Shown here: positions 1-12,311 of the stretch, piece after piece | Layout: each line of letters starts with the position of its first letter | Position numbering within the stretch: position 1 is the stretch's first letter | From: Papaver somniferum | Taxonomy: Eukaryota; Streptophyta; Magnoliopsida; Ranunculales; Papaveraceae | Direction: 5' to 3' | Length of the DNA: 64,000 nt | Assembly: GCF_003573695.1 (NCBI RefSeq) | Contig: NC_039365.1 | Location: forward strand, 129,853,466-129,917,465 | Made by a program: the position numbers and the translations under genes | Notes under the pieces: model-generated | The model's database searches: none | What the model was told of the DNA's origin: nothing | The model's input: only the letters and a program-made list of their open reading frames with translations

Positions 1-412
1 TCAAAAGATAAGCGTTATACTTCGTAGTCTAATTCCCTAATACTATGATCATACAAATATAACCATGTCACGTCACTAGAGTATTATACAATATGTACAA
101 TATATACAGATTTGCAGTTATGTTTTCAATATAGCACAACTTGAAAGATACGTTAGGAATGAAACCGTTCAAGTCAATATTACTAACCTTAATAGGAAGG
201 ATGATATCGTCGTTGTAGTTCGCTTTTTCTTCACATTCTTCAAGTCTTCAGAGTAATACTTGTATGTATCAACATTCCTAGACTTTCTATTCTAACCTAA
301 ACGAAGTTGACTCTAGTATATAATCAAACGACTTTAGATGAATTTTGACACACTAAAATATGACTACCAAACTTGACATATCAATGTTTGGTGAGTTCAA
401 CCGAGCTATGCT
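1..412 (-). mobile_element. LTR fragment, 5' end of LTR, family A
   Basis: Read on the minus strand, this stretch starts at about 412 with TGTTAGAGCATAGCTCGG, a TG-beginning LTR terminus. Closely related starts occur at 58190 on the plus strand and at about 19885 on the minus strand, and the similarity continues past the terminus (the stretch around CAAAACTATAT..TGATTTCTA is shared by the copies at 58 and 19.9 kb). The fragment runs off the left edge, so internal sequence cannot be judged. No coding sequence is visible. Placing it in the same family as the 16.45-19.88 kb LTRs rests on visual alignment only. Confidence 0.5.
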
Positions 413-415
413 CTA

Positions 416-1035
416 ACAAATTCTTATTTGTTTTCATATCTTGTGGATTTAGTGCACAAACCTTGATCGGCTGGGGTCCAACTAAAATCGGTTTATCTCT
501 GATAGATGTGATCTATTAATTGCGTGAGATCGACATCGCTTTATAGTTTCACTTTGAGATTTATATTGATTAATTGCGGATCTATAGTTTAATTATTTCG
601 GTAATCAAAAGATAGATTGATCTTGGCATTATAAATAGGCCAGAGAACCTTTGCAAGTGCAAGTCTTCATGTGTAGAGGAACCGCATTGCAGTAGAGAGT
701 GTTCTTGTTCTAGGCTTAGAATGAATAAACTTGTAAGTCCATTGGTTGGACAGGATTTTGTAGTCTTCCTCTTAAGCTAATGAAAGTGAGTTTGTTGGCT
801 TAGATGTTTGCCTTAGTATTCTGTTGATTCGAAAATACTACCCAAATTCTGTGAAGCATAAGCATGGGATTAACCTTCTTTATAGTATGGATTGCAAGTA
901 AAGGAAAAGAGAAAACTGAAGTAAGTATTTCGTTGCATAACTTAAATTGGATGTTTGCATAGGTGCAAACTTACAAGGCTGAAATACTAGGGTGATAAGA
1001 TATCAATGAACCAGTGTATCATCTATAATACAAAA
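416..1035 (+). other. LTR- or promoter-like stretch with TATA box
   Basis: No gene is visible. A good TATA box (TATAAATAGG) lies at 630-639, followed by a leader-like stretch. The segment directly abuts an LTR terminus and no coding exon follows, so a second retrotransposon LTR is more likely than a gene promoter. No TG...CA limits or target duplication could be assigned. Confidence 0.3.
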
Positions 1036-1044
1036 CAGCATGAG

Positions 1045-1160
1045 TTTTTGAGCGCCGACGGCCAAATAACATTTTTAGAGACAAATGGGTGATCCGACCA
1101 TCCCAATCTCATCCTAGCAATAGACATCCGACGATCATGGTGTCTGTAACCCTTTTCATT
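1045..1160 (+). repeat. Direct repeat, copy 1 (copy 2 at 2988-3095)
   Basis: About 110 bp here, including ATCCGACCATCCCA and TCTCATCCTAG, recur in the same orientation at 2988-3095 with moderate divergence. Both copies are followed by a GTAACC-containing tail. They flank the Mutator-like element at 1422-2684. They could be two copies of an older dispersed repeat or a duplication predating that insertion. Confidence 0.6.
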
Positions 1161-1421
1161 ATGAACCTTAATTTATTGATCTTTAATTAATGGATCACAT
1201 AACTCAAGTTATTAATTAATGGATAACATAACTCAATATATTAATTAAAATATTAAATGTAGAAAGAAACAAAAAATGCTTATGCCATATATATTACGGT
1301 TACAAACATGATAGTAAGATAATTTTGGACCGGATTAAATGTAAACTGGCGATTAGGATACTTAACCTTACATTTACTCATTTTGTGTAAGATATTCAGT
1401 GAAAATTATGCATTAACTAGA

Positions 1422-2684
1422 GGGGGATTTTGTGTTTCCCCCTCAAAATAAATAGCTATTTTGCATTACCCCCTCTATAAATCAATAATAGGTGAAACCC
1501 TCTCTCTGTTATAACAGCCGTGACTGGCCAGTTAATTATGCACATACAATGCACGTGTGTACCATAAATAAATAATTATTTTGGAGCACCCTAAAATGCT
1601 TAAACCTCCACCACCATTTGATACCTTCGTCCCCTTTCCATCACCGACTCATTTGGTTCCCTGCAAGTGTAATCAAAATAATGCAGTAAACCAATACCAA
1701 CACCTCTTCGATTCTCCTTCATTCACTCGCATATTCTTTTCTCTCATGCAAAGCTAAACAAACAAAATTATCCCTGTTTAAAAATATCCTAAATTTTATG
1801 TAACCTAACCCTAACTTCAAAATTGATAAGAAATTGCTAGTGGACTTTTGAAATTAAAATCATGGGTTTAAGTGTATTGATGTTTTAGGTGAAGGGTTTG
1901 AAAGAAGAAAACGAATCAGACGAAGGATTTCAGTAATTTGTATTTTCAAATACGATGAAACCCTAACCTTAAAGATTATGAAAAGAATTTGGAAATTTCG
2001 TTCTTCACTGAAGTTCGAACTCGAATTTTACAAAGAGTTTTGGCTCGTTGATGCTGCACCAACTCGAATTCTACAGAGAACGGGCTATTGTGCTTCAATA
2101 TTTTCGTCTACTGCTGCTTCTAGCGTTCCTTAAAATCGTTTCTTCACCTGTTGGATTTCTACAGAGAATTGGATATCTTCTCTAATGATTTAGATTCTCT
2201 GAGCTAGAAGTAGGTATTTTTTTTTTTGTACTAACGGGTGAAAATCAGAAGAAAAAATTATGGAAATTGGTTTTGTTTTGTTGTGAGGGGTTAGATTTTT
2301 GTATGAATTTGGGATTCTTATGTAAAATTTCAGTATGAATTATGTTGTGAGAAAATGAATGGAAAATTGTCTCTTTTCCGATTGAATTCGTTATCGATTT
2401 TGAGAATGTTAAATGTGGTTTGCTTTACTGGACATCGATTTGTAAAAGAGGGGATGATGGTGGTCGCAGTGAAGGAGGAGGTGTTAAATGTGGTTTATTT
2501 TGATCAGCCGTAAGTATGTCTTCTTCGAAAAATTAATTAATTTATGACACACGCGCACTTCACGGGTTAAGATAACTGTGCAGTTACGGCACATCCAAGT
2601 TAAAGGGTGTTTCACCTATTATTGATTTGTAGAGGGGTAATGCAAAATAGATATTTATTTTGAGGGGAAAATACAAAATCCCCC
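1422..2684. mobile_element. Non-autonomous Mutator-like element (MULE)
   Basis: The element starts GGGGGATTTTGTG and ends with the inverse, CAAAATCCCCC. The terminal inverted repeats run about 170 bp at high identity; for example both arms contain TCAATAATAGGTGAAAC. Perfect 9-bp target duplications, TTAACTAGA, flank it at 1413-1421 and 2685-2693, and 9 bp is the Mutator signature. The ~900-bp interior has no transposase or long ORF, so it is non-autonomous. Some of the interior (about 1600-2500) reads like a plant 5' leader or gene fragment, so a Pack-MULE with captured host sequence is possible. The perfect duplication suggests a fairly recent insertion. Confidence 0.9.
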
Positions 2685-2764
2685 TTAACTAGATTTATTG
2701 CTTCAAGAAAAAATTAACTATGCATTAACTAGATTTATTGCTTCAAGAAAAAATTAACTAGATT
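2685..2764 (+). repeat. 40-bp tandem duplication at the MULE target site
   Basis: A 40-bp unit beginning TTAACTAGATTTATTGC and ending in AAAAAATTAACTATGCA is present twice in tandem. The first copy begins exactly with the right-hand 9-bp target duplication of the adjoining MULE. The left flank of the element also reads ATGCATTAACTAGA, which matches the junction between the two units. Confidence 0.8.
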
Positions 2765-2987
2765 TAGTGATTGCAAAGTAAATTTGATGGAAAGTGATAT
2801 AGATATGTAGACTATATATTAATTAAATAATTTAGTTGTCATATTTTGATATATATATATATATGGATAATTTTACTATGTATTTATGAACATTATTTTA
2901 GATTAAAGGAAGATATAAAACTCTTGGGAATTGAACAATTAAAATGTTGGAAGAAAAAAGTACATCAATCAGATTAAGGCAGTACCG

Positions 2988-3095
2988 TTACGGCACGGTC
3001 AGATAACATTTTGAAAGACAAACGTTGTATCCGACCATCCCAGTCTCATCCTAGACAAAGACATCCGCCGGATGTAAGATTTGTAACCTCCTTCA
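2988..3095 (+). repeat. Direct repeat, copy 2
   Basis: Second copy of the ~110-bp sequence at 1045-1160, with the same orientation and several substitutions. Between the copies lies the 1.26-kb MULE. No coding potential is visible. Confidence 0.6.
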
Positions 3096-3099
3096 ACTA

Positions 3100-4570
3100 T
3101 TAATATATTTCTGATAACCCTCATAATTAGTTGCTCACTAATTAAAAAACTTAATGTGCCAACAAAAATATCCTTACCAATTAAATGCTACAACTATGTA
3201 AAACTCATATTTGATATTAAAAAATAATATTAGACTCATATATTTTTAAAATCGAATTTGCCCGCCTTCATCAACCTACAAAAGATAATAACATTTAAAC
3301 ATCTGCAGGTACAACATGTAAAACTCTTATTTCTTCCTTGAAATAAACTAACTATCCTTAATCAACTTGCAAACAAAAAAAGAAATTATGTTAAAAATAC
3401 GAAAAATTCATTTTCATTTAACTCATTTTTTTTTTGGGAAACAATCGAAAAATAAAAATAGATACAAATAATTGAGATCTATCCAAATAATGAATCACCA
3501 AAACTTTTTACTTCGATCATAGGCCTAATTTTAATTTTATTGAAAAAAGAAATGTTATTTTAAAACTTATAATTGACCTAGGTAGGACATGTAGTCATGT
3601 ACACTCGCAGGTTTGCATCCTTGCAAATGGGACAACAATCTAGCTTGGAATCACATTCCTTTCAAAGTTATATACACTGACACTGAAATTTCAATATATT
3701 CATAAACCTTCCTGAATTTTTGGGCGGTTTCCTTTTTCCTCTGCATCTTTTAAATTTATTTTTTTATCTTCTTGATCCTGAATGTCTTTTCCTCCATAAC
3801 AACACGATTGAGCATCGTCATCTAAACCTTCCATACTACCGACCCATTAGTATCACCAAACCCTTCTATATTATCATGATTCACCTCCATCTTCTCATCT
3901 CCTGATTTGGTGTTGCAAATAACGAATATGGAAAAAGTGCAGAGTGATGTTATATTTTCAACCAGAAATGGTTGCAAATGTCGATAAAGGTTCATCATAA
4001 TTGTTCGAGTACAACATAAAACAGTATCAAAGATCACCAATTTTTGGGGATCAACTAAAAAAAATTTATTATTTGAGGACAAAATAAAATAATCTGCCTG
4101 ACATTTTATCAGAAATTATTATTTTAATCAATTACAAATATACCGAATTCATAATTATTTGGATGAGAAATATTTTAGATTTTCATAACCACAAATTCTC
4201 AGGGGTTAAAATAAATCTTATCATAGTTCGTAGTATTTATATATTTAAATTATTATGACCAAAAATTATTCTGACTTAACGGCACGGGTTATTTCTAGCA
4301 CCATACAAATACAAAGGGGTATAACACTCGTTTTACCCAAGAAAAACGTCGTGCAGTCGTAACTTTATTAATTACGGAAGTGCCATCATGGGTTATATAT
4401 GCCATCATGGGGTATTTTTTATTACTATTGGATTTAATATCAAAAAGGACATAACAGGAAGAGAGAGACGGCAAAACATTGCTTTTACGTAAGCAAAGAA
4501 GAATTAAATAAGACAGATTTTTGTTTTCTTTTGTGATTCTGTTCATTCTAATGGTGCTCACATGAAACTC
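3100..4570. other. Intergenic stretch, no gene seen
   Basis: AT-rich sequence with no ORF of convincing composition, no terminal repeats and no RNA gene that I can recognise. It leads into the 5' region of the RING-finger gene starting at 4686. Confidence 0.5.
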
Positions 4571-4685
4571 CATTGATGAGATTGAAGAATAGAAAGGGAG
4601 TTTATGGAAGTGAAAGCTGATTAATTCATTTTTTCTGTGAGTTAATTTTATAAAATTATCATTTTTGAGGGTCTTCGTTAAAGGG

Positions 4686-7600
4686 ATGAGTTGGAGAAGA
4701 GTTGCTAAATCTGCACAGGCTTTTATTGCTCATGGACTGCTTTTCTGTTTCACCCTTTTGGTCTTACTCAAACTCAATCATGTAGTTACCTACTCATGGT
4801 GGTTAGTGTTATTTCTTCAACTTTATATCATTTAATTTCTAAATTTCAGAATACTCTTTGGGGGAAATTTTGTTATTCATTCAGTCCTTAGCTTGACCAA
4901 ATTATCAATAGATGTTTTTATTTTCTATTTTGAATCGGTCAAGTAGAGATTTTTGAATTGGGTTTGTTATTCTTTTGAAAAATTTTCTAATTAAATTTAA
5001 AAATTCTGTTCAATTTAGAACTACAAGCTGAAAAAGGAGAAACTAGATTCTAAGTTAATGCTTATGTGAAATGTATACTTGGTTGTTGGTAATAATTATC
5101 ATCTTCTTCTTCAAAATTTTACCCCCTAACTGGCTAGAGAAACCAACCATCTAGCATGAAGTTTGAGAGCTTGATTTGCTTGGAACAATATAGTTCCTGT
5201 AAGGTTACAGTGCCTAAACATGTTTTTCTGTGTCTTATCGGTGAGGAACTGAAAGCTTTGGTATTTCAAATGATTGGGAGAGAATCTTGAAGTCATCAAC
5301 TAAAAGTTCAATAAGTATCTAAAAACGTATAGTTCAAATGTGTATATTATTTTCAGTTACCCTGGTTCAACTTCGACCCTAAACACTAGGGGGAACTTCA
5401 AATCATCCCTTGATTAATTAACACTTTATAAATTTTAAATATTCTAATTCAAATGTTTAAACAGAATTTCTGCTGAATGTGAGATGGTGCTCATGGATTT
5501 CTTTCCTTTTTGGTATATATATATACACACTGTAATGTTAGTTACTACTACATATTGGGTTAGTCAGCACCCTAATTTTGTGAGTATTTCTGATATAGAA
5601 ATACAAACCAAATCAGTGGCTTGTGTTTACTTGTAAGTCAAGTGTTTATGTACAATGTAGCTGCACCACTAATTAGGACATTTATTGTTTGATTTGTCGG
5701 CATTTTGAGTTCATCTGTTTAACCCTACAGGACAATTTTTTCCCCACTTTGGTTGTTTCACACAACTGTCGCACGAGGCAGGTTCTCCTTGCCAGCTCCA
5801 TCAGTACCACATGGTCGCCATGTATGGTTTGTTTGGAGTTATATCTACTCGATATAGATTACTATGTCAATTTGTTAAAAACCATATGTTTTACCTTGAT
5901 CAGCAATGAAATTAACGTATGCACTTCCTGTTTTGGACAGTGGGCACCTTGCCATGCTGTTGTTGCAACACCGTTACTGGTTGCCTTTGAAATACTCCTT
6001 TGCGTATATCTGGAGGGCATCTATGGTACATATTCAATACCCTTATAACCTAATGATGAATTAAAATTAGTAAATATTTTCTTCTTCTTTTTAGTTAGTC
6101 TTTCTATGTTGCATATTTTATTGAATTAAAGTAAACATACTTGCTATCATATACATGTTGCTCGGGTGCAATAAGTTTTATGCTGGAGTAGTAATTTTGA
6201 TGATAACCCTGGTTGGCCATCTAAAACAAATTTCACGTTCTGCACACTGTACGGGTTTGCAGCTGTAAACTTGAAAATCGTCTTTGTTCCCTTGTTGGCG
6301 TTTGAATTGATCATTCTGATTGATAATTTCAGGTATATTTATTTTTTGTACGACATTTTATATTTTTTGTTGTCTGCTCATTCATGAAACAGCCTTGAAA
6401 TTGTTAACAGATACTAAAATAAAAAATAATAAAAGAATAAGCAGCCTTTAATAAGAGATGTTAAAATAAGCATGTAGAAACATCACTACTTAGTTTCATA
6501 TGCCAGACCCTTTGGTGAGATGTCCAGGTGATTTCAACGTTTGCTTATACTATGTGTTAGTGAAAAACCTACTATTATTTATTTTCTCGCTCAAAGAAAC
6601 ATTTCAAAAAATTGAAAGTGCAGATAGAAATTTGTGACTCATTTGGGGCCTGGGAGTAGGAAGCCTCTGGGTCCTCAAATTGTGAACTCGTCGTTTCTCC
6701 TCAGGGGTCACATATGTATTACTTACTGTTTAGGTCTGCAAAATATGTAGATGATGCTTTTGTTTCTAGGTAAAATAAGAATACCTATTTGGGGATGGTG
6801 AATATGGATGCCTCTTTCGTCACTAAAGACTACCTCCTATAGTCAAATACAATTCTGTATTTACATCCTCTGCATAATTGTCTGGAAGTGCATTTTCAAA
6901 TTTCATTTGTCAGAACAAGAGATTTTTCAGACTGGCTTGAGGCATGCTTCGTATGGACTAGATACAAAAAGTGTTCAGGCCTGGTCACAAAAAAGCTTGC
7001 TTGAATATGCAACTGGTCTTGGTGTTTTAAAAACTATGTACATACCCAGGTGTAAACCTGATCTTAGTCACTCTGTAGGTTAGAGCTTGGGAATCGTTGT
7101 TTTGTTTGTTTAAAGAAACATATGTAAAATGAAGGAAATGAAGGAGAAATGTCAATAAACCCAGTTCTTTAAAACGAAGCGGACAGAAATTACTAAATCT
7201 ACATGTTGCTGTAATCATATGATGATTCTTCAACTGCTTTGCTTTTCTTTGAGCCATCTAGCATGCTGAGTTGAATTGATTTACTTATAAGGCTGTGGAT
7301 GGAGCGTATAGATTTCTGGATTTATTTGCACCAAATCAATCAGCCTACAAGATCATCACGTATTTTGCTTGTCTAGGTTCTAAAAGAATTACACTAACAG
7401 TGATGAGACATTGGTTCAAGTGTTTGGTTTTTAAGCATTTCACTTTCATTAAGCCTTCCCGGTACATCTCAAAGAATTTTATTGTTGTCGAACTGTCAAG
7501 AACTCTTTGTTCTTTGATATAGTCGCTAATTATTATTTTTTATGTTTCTTATCAGAATGTGTAGGGCTCTAATGCCAGGAGATGAAGAAAGCATGAGTGA

Positions 7601-10600
7601 CGAAGCGATATGGGAAACCCTTCCTGTAAGCTTTATCGGTTTGACTTTATCCAACTTGAGACAATTATTGTTTAAAATGTTAAAAATGCTAGTAGGAAGT
7701 ATGAATATGAAATGATCTTTTCATTTTAGGTTTGCCTAATAACATAAGATAATTTGATCTTTTTCAATGGTTTAGTTCAAGCAATAGATACTTGTGATTA
7801 TGGAGTTCTCGTAGAATTGTCAATAGAGATTTCTGTGTCTTTCAATTATCAGAGTTTTTTTTTTTGTTAGTGTGTGTGTTGGTTTGTATGTGCAACTGTT
7901 ATCGTTGGTTTACATTTTTAGCTTTACTAATGCTAATCTGGTTGTCAATCTTTTCCAGCACTTTTGGGTTGCAATCTCCATGGTTTTCTTCGTTGCTGCA
8001 ACAATGTTCACACTTCTTAAGTTGTCCGGTAATTCTCTTTTGACCAGGGAAATGTTAAACTTAGATGATGACATTCATACTCTGTAGCTCAGAATTGAAT
8101 ATAAATCTTTTGCTTTTTTACTTCAAAATGAAACCGGCGCTCTGTAGTTCTCTTTTGATTCTATCTAAACAAGCACTGCCTTTTGTTTGATTTTCCCTAA
8201 AAAAATATTTATTTGTATCTATCCAACAGTTTCAGCCAGCCTTTTTTTGTTTTGTTTTGAAACCGCGTTTTGTCATGTTAGACACGTCTTTGCTGGCACC
8301 AGTAGACTCTTATTTTCAGATAGACTAAACTTTTCCGAATTTTAGTTTACTCTCTTTTTTTTATCCCATATCTGTTTGCCATTTTTCATCAATGGGTTGG
8401 TTTCTGATTTATGCTTCCAATCATTAAAAAAAAAGGATTTATGCCGCAAGTTACATGAATCCTTACATTTTTGCTCAACACTTCAAACTATCTCCATGAA
8501 CATACTTAAGCAAACCCTATTTATATCTTTTCTGTCCGTCTCATGTTCGTTGTATATGTTACAGATGCTCTTTCCTTTCTCAGAAGATCTCATTATCCTA
8601 AAGTTCTTTTCTTTTTGTGGATATGTTTTCTTCTAATTTTCTACTTTTCAATTATTTGATATAATACAGGAGATGTTGGTGCCTTGGGATGGTGGGATTT
8701 ATTCATAAATTTTTGGTACTTATCAATTTATTTTCTACAGTAATTATTATGTTGTGTAGGATCTTTCGACTGCTTGACTATGTGTTAAGAGATTCTTTCT
8801 TTTTTCGTCTACAGCATCGCAGAGTGCTTTGCTTTTCTTGTGTGCACAAAATGGTCTAACCCAGTGATCCATGCTCAATCTCGCAATAGAGAACCGAGAT
8901 CGTCTTCAACAGCTGTTAGGTTTGATCGGAATAGTGGGTTATTAGTTACCTTTGAGGACGACCAGTATCAGGATAGGATGTGTGGATTGCAAGACATTGG
9001 TGGTCATATCATGAAAGTTCCACTAGTTGGTTTCCAAATCCTTCTCTGCATGCGGCTAGAGGTATGCTTAGTCTGTGGTGCAATAACCCTGTTTGTTGGG
9101 GATATTTTGGCTGGTGGGGCCCAATCGTTATCCAAGGACTGAATGTTGGAATTTAATCAATTTTGTATTTGTGGATGGTAAACATAGAGGGAGAATCACA
9201 TAAAAAATAGCCACTGGGATCATCTTTATGAGTCACATGCCTAAGTGTTGGGTGACCTCGACTATAATTACCCACTCATATTACATGGAGAATTACACAT
9301 TTCTTTTTTGGGTTACGACGTTGTTGAAATTAGCACTCATTTTTGCCTTTTCATATTTCAGGGAACACCACCAAGTGCCAGGCACATCCCTCTTTCAGTT
9401 CTTTTTGGTCCATTGTTATTACTGCAGGGGTTAGCGGTCTTTTTTGCATTGTTGCAATCGGTGGAGAGAATTTATCTGTTGCTTAATAGTGAAGATGTGC
9501 AAGGAAGATATTTTTCCATCTCGTCAACAGCTCGTGATTTTTTTGGGTTCTTGCATCGTGGTTCTAGGTAAATTCTTCAGCATACAGATTATTTGAAGAT
9601 AATATTAAGATTTGAGTTACTGTAGAATTGTGGTATTTGGTTGCATTTTCTCTGACCGTACCTCATCCCAGGCTTCTCGGCTGGTGGTCCATTGATGAAG
9701 GAAGTCGTGAGGAACAAGCTCGACTCTACCATTCGGAGACTGCTGGGTAAGGATTTTGTACCGTTGCAGGGAGCTTTGTCAAGTAGCTTTGATAAGGAGT
9801 AGCATTTGCTTATATTTGCTGATGCATTGAGTTTTGTGTAGTTCTTAGTGTTAGGAGTTTAAGTTTGTGCGAGGTTATTTGTTAAATGGTTGATAGTTAT
9901 GTTTTTCCCCTTTTGATTATTCAGTGGAAGTACTGTTTGCACTCATTTCACAAATGGGAGCACCTAAGCTCTTTAGTTTGGTGAACATAAAGAGGTTACA
10001 CATGCATCTTTCGATTGCAATAAATTAGCCTAGAACGTGTCCTCCGCTAACAAGTTTGTGTTTATATTTCTCAGGATGTGATTGCATGAAATATCTTTTT
10101 ATCTAACTAGGAAATAACTTCACAATTACCATTTCCACCAAAAGAAATCGTCTGAAACGAATACAAGGAATCATGGTCTTACAGTAACTTTTTGTTTGGT
10201 GATAATGTACAGGTATAATACATTTTCTCGGTGTCCTCCCGAAGCAGTGAAGAAAATGCCAAGAAAGGATCTAGCCGAGGAGGTGAGTTGAACCTCTAGT
10301 CTTACATTCTTGTTTTACTTGTTGGTGATAGCATTTTCATGCCAAAATTTACTTTCAGTCCATAGTGTTCTGATAAATAGAAGCTTACTCATCTCAGGTC
10401 TGGAGACTGCAAGCTTCCCTCGGTGAGCAAACACAAATCACAAAATATAGCCAGGAGGAGTTTGAAAGACTTCAAAATGTAATGTTTAAATCCTTGATTG
10501 GTTAACTTGGTTCAGCATATTTTGAAAGTCATATTCCGTAGCTTCTGAATATTTATGCGTGTAACTGCAGTATTTGCAAAATTTGCATGTTCGAGTTGTC

Positions 10601-11370
10601 TCATTGGTCGGGTTCAAGTATCTGATCTAACTGACCTTTTTCAGTTTAGGGGTTTTTTCTTCTTCTTTTAATAGCTAGAAAGATATTTATTATTAGGTTG
10701 TTCATATGAATTATGTCAAATATGTCTTTTCGAGATAAAAGAACAGTTGAAGCTGTGAGGGTCTGTTCTCATGAAATCTCAACCATGTTGAAAACTGTCA
10801 TTACACCTGCCGAAGAGAATATTTCCTGCAATTCTCATCATTGGTACTCTTCTTTGTTACCATTTTGTTTTTCACTCGGAAAACAGGAGATTGTAAATTT
10901 TTCCTCTCTTCAGACGAGATTTACATAATCGCTCATGCTTTTTGGTTCAAAACATGTTGTGTGCCCTCCAATTTTTATTTCTAAATTTATTTATTGGTAT
11001 TAATTTAACATAACATATCTTCTTGTCATTTTTCAGGAAAAAGTTTTATGTAGAATATGTTTCGAGGGAGATATAAATATAATTTTGCTTCCGTGCAAGC
11101 ACCGCATTCTGTGCAGGTACCCCATTATTAGCATTATCTTTGTGTGCGTCTTCAATTTCTCAAGTTTTTGCTACCTGCTCAAACTTGTTCTTCCTTTCAG
11201 CTTTTGATTTTGTTTGTCTTGTCATTGTTATTTGTTAATTTGAATTTTCGTTTAAAATGAATTGGTGTGTCTTTCTGATTATTTACAGCACCTGCTCGGA
11301 GAAGTGTAAGCGATGCCCAGTTTGTCGAGTTCCCATTGAGGAGGGCTTGCTTGTATATGATGATGTATAG
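4686..11370 (+). CDS. Multi-pass membrane protein with C-terminal RING-HC finger, probable E3 ubiquitin ligase
   Basis: Fourteen coding exons with GT-AG introns join in frame: 4686-4801, 5731-5821, 5941-6025, 6263-6332, 7556-7625, 7959-8028, 8670-8715, 8815-9061, 9362-9567, 9672-9746, 10213-10282, 10398-10478, 11037-11116, 11289-11370. They give 463 codons (462 aa). The protein starts MSWRRVAKSAQAF and ends in a TAG stop. Hydrophobic segments are visible at about residues 12-31, 77-94, 99-118, 145-166, 180-193, 249-263 and 277-292, so it is polytopic. A coiled, charged linker (about 365-409) precedes the finger: C414-x2-C417, C429-x-H431, C435-x2-C438, C445-x2-C448, a C3HC4 RING-HC with all ligands present. 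The family is the plant TMEM185/'Fragile-X-F-associated' type (At1g68820, At1g73950). Known family logic suggests membrane-anchored ubiquitin ligation; the substrate is unknown. The start is chosen because the N-terminus matches the family from the first residue. No damage is seen. Confidence 0.93.
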
Positions 11371-11864
11371 GTTTCCTAATATACTGCTTTTCCTCATTTT
11401 TCGTTTTCGCTTGATGGTCGGGGTCCTCGCGTGATCGATCGTACATAAACAACAAGAAGAAAGTTTCACCCAGGATTGGTTTTTTTTACTCGATCCTCAT
11501 TTGAAATACCTTTGCAATTGAAAGTCAGTTTGTAGATTTGTTGCCTAAATTTGTAGCTTGGTTCTTTCTTTGTCTTTTCTACAGTTTGGTTTCAGTGTAA
11601 ATAAACAGTATAATTTTAGCGAAGGAAAGAAAAGAAAGGTGTTTTATTGGGTGTTTAGTTTCTGTAGACTACCTGTCAAACCAGGTTTGAAAATCTAGTG
11701 TCCGGTGCAACTGAGATTCCCAGAACTGTAATCAAAGACAGATTTGTCGGATGAGCATGGTCAAAGGTGTTTCAGGTCCAAGTTTAGAGCTTCTTCAATA
11801 GTTGATGTGCTTATTTCATATGTGTCAACAATGTGTTGACTTTCTCTTGGTAAAAATTCTCTTA
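11371..11864 (+). other. 3' UTR and downstream flank of the RING-finger gene
   Basis: No ORF is supported here. The first ~260 bases are T-rich, as plant 3' UTRs usually are, and an AATAAACAG-like poly(A) signal region is visible near 11600. At 11784-11810 there is a lone TTA-GAGCTTCTTCAATAG sequence that resembles the right terminus of the MITE that follows, so it may be a broken MITE end. Confidence 0.4.
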
Positions 11865-12167
11865 GAGCATCTCCAATGAGACATTAAAAATATCCTAAAA
11901 ATAAGGCCACGTAGGATTTTCAATGATTTAACCAAAAAACCATTTCCAATTATTTTCAACTAAACTTATTTCACTAACATAAAAATGACTAGGATAGGAA
12001 GACATTGTCAAGGTGCAAATTAGACATTCACCTTGACAATGTCTTCTCAAAATTAAGCCACATCACTCCACATTCATTTAAGAAGTTAGGGTTGGAGAGA
12101 GAAAATTGATGTGTATCCTATGTGAATTTAGATATTTATCCTCACACACATTCCATTGAAGAAGCTC
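11865..12167. mobile_element. Tourist-like MITE, 303 bp
   Basis: The left end GAGCATCTCCAATGAGACA and the inverse of the right end (GAGCTTCTTCAATGGAATG) are imperfect terminal inverted repeats. TTA is duplicated on both sides (11862-11864 and 12168-12170), as in Tourist/PIF-Harbinger insertions. In the centre, a perfect 18-bp inverted repeat (11998-12015 and 12029-12046) encloses a 13-base loop. There is no ORF. It lies ~500 bp downstream of the RING-finger gene. Confidence 0.7.
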
Positions 12168-12311
12168 TTATGAAGCCATATTTTGAGTTCCAACTTCAAA
12201 ACTGATTGGACCAAAAGTAAGGTCGTAGCTCCCTAATGGATCAGATCATTCAATGTGCAGTTACCAAGTTATACGTCGCGGCCGGTGGGTGTTTAGATAC
12301 CTAAAATAGAA

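Noticed and set aside
5689..6048. 119-codon ORF as an independent gene
   Set aside because: It reads through two introns of the RING-finger gene; only the parts matching exons 2 and 3 are real coding sequence.
9228..9434. 68-codon ORF within the RING-finger gene
   Set aside because: It is a shadow in another frame of intron 8 and exon 9.
11784..12167. Larger MITE starting at 11787
   Set aside because: The left sequence matches the right terminus well, but TTA duplications and spacing fit the 11865-12167 element; the outer sequence is better read as a broken second end.
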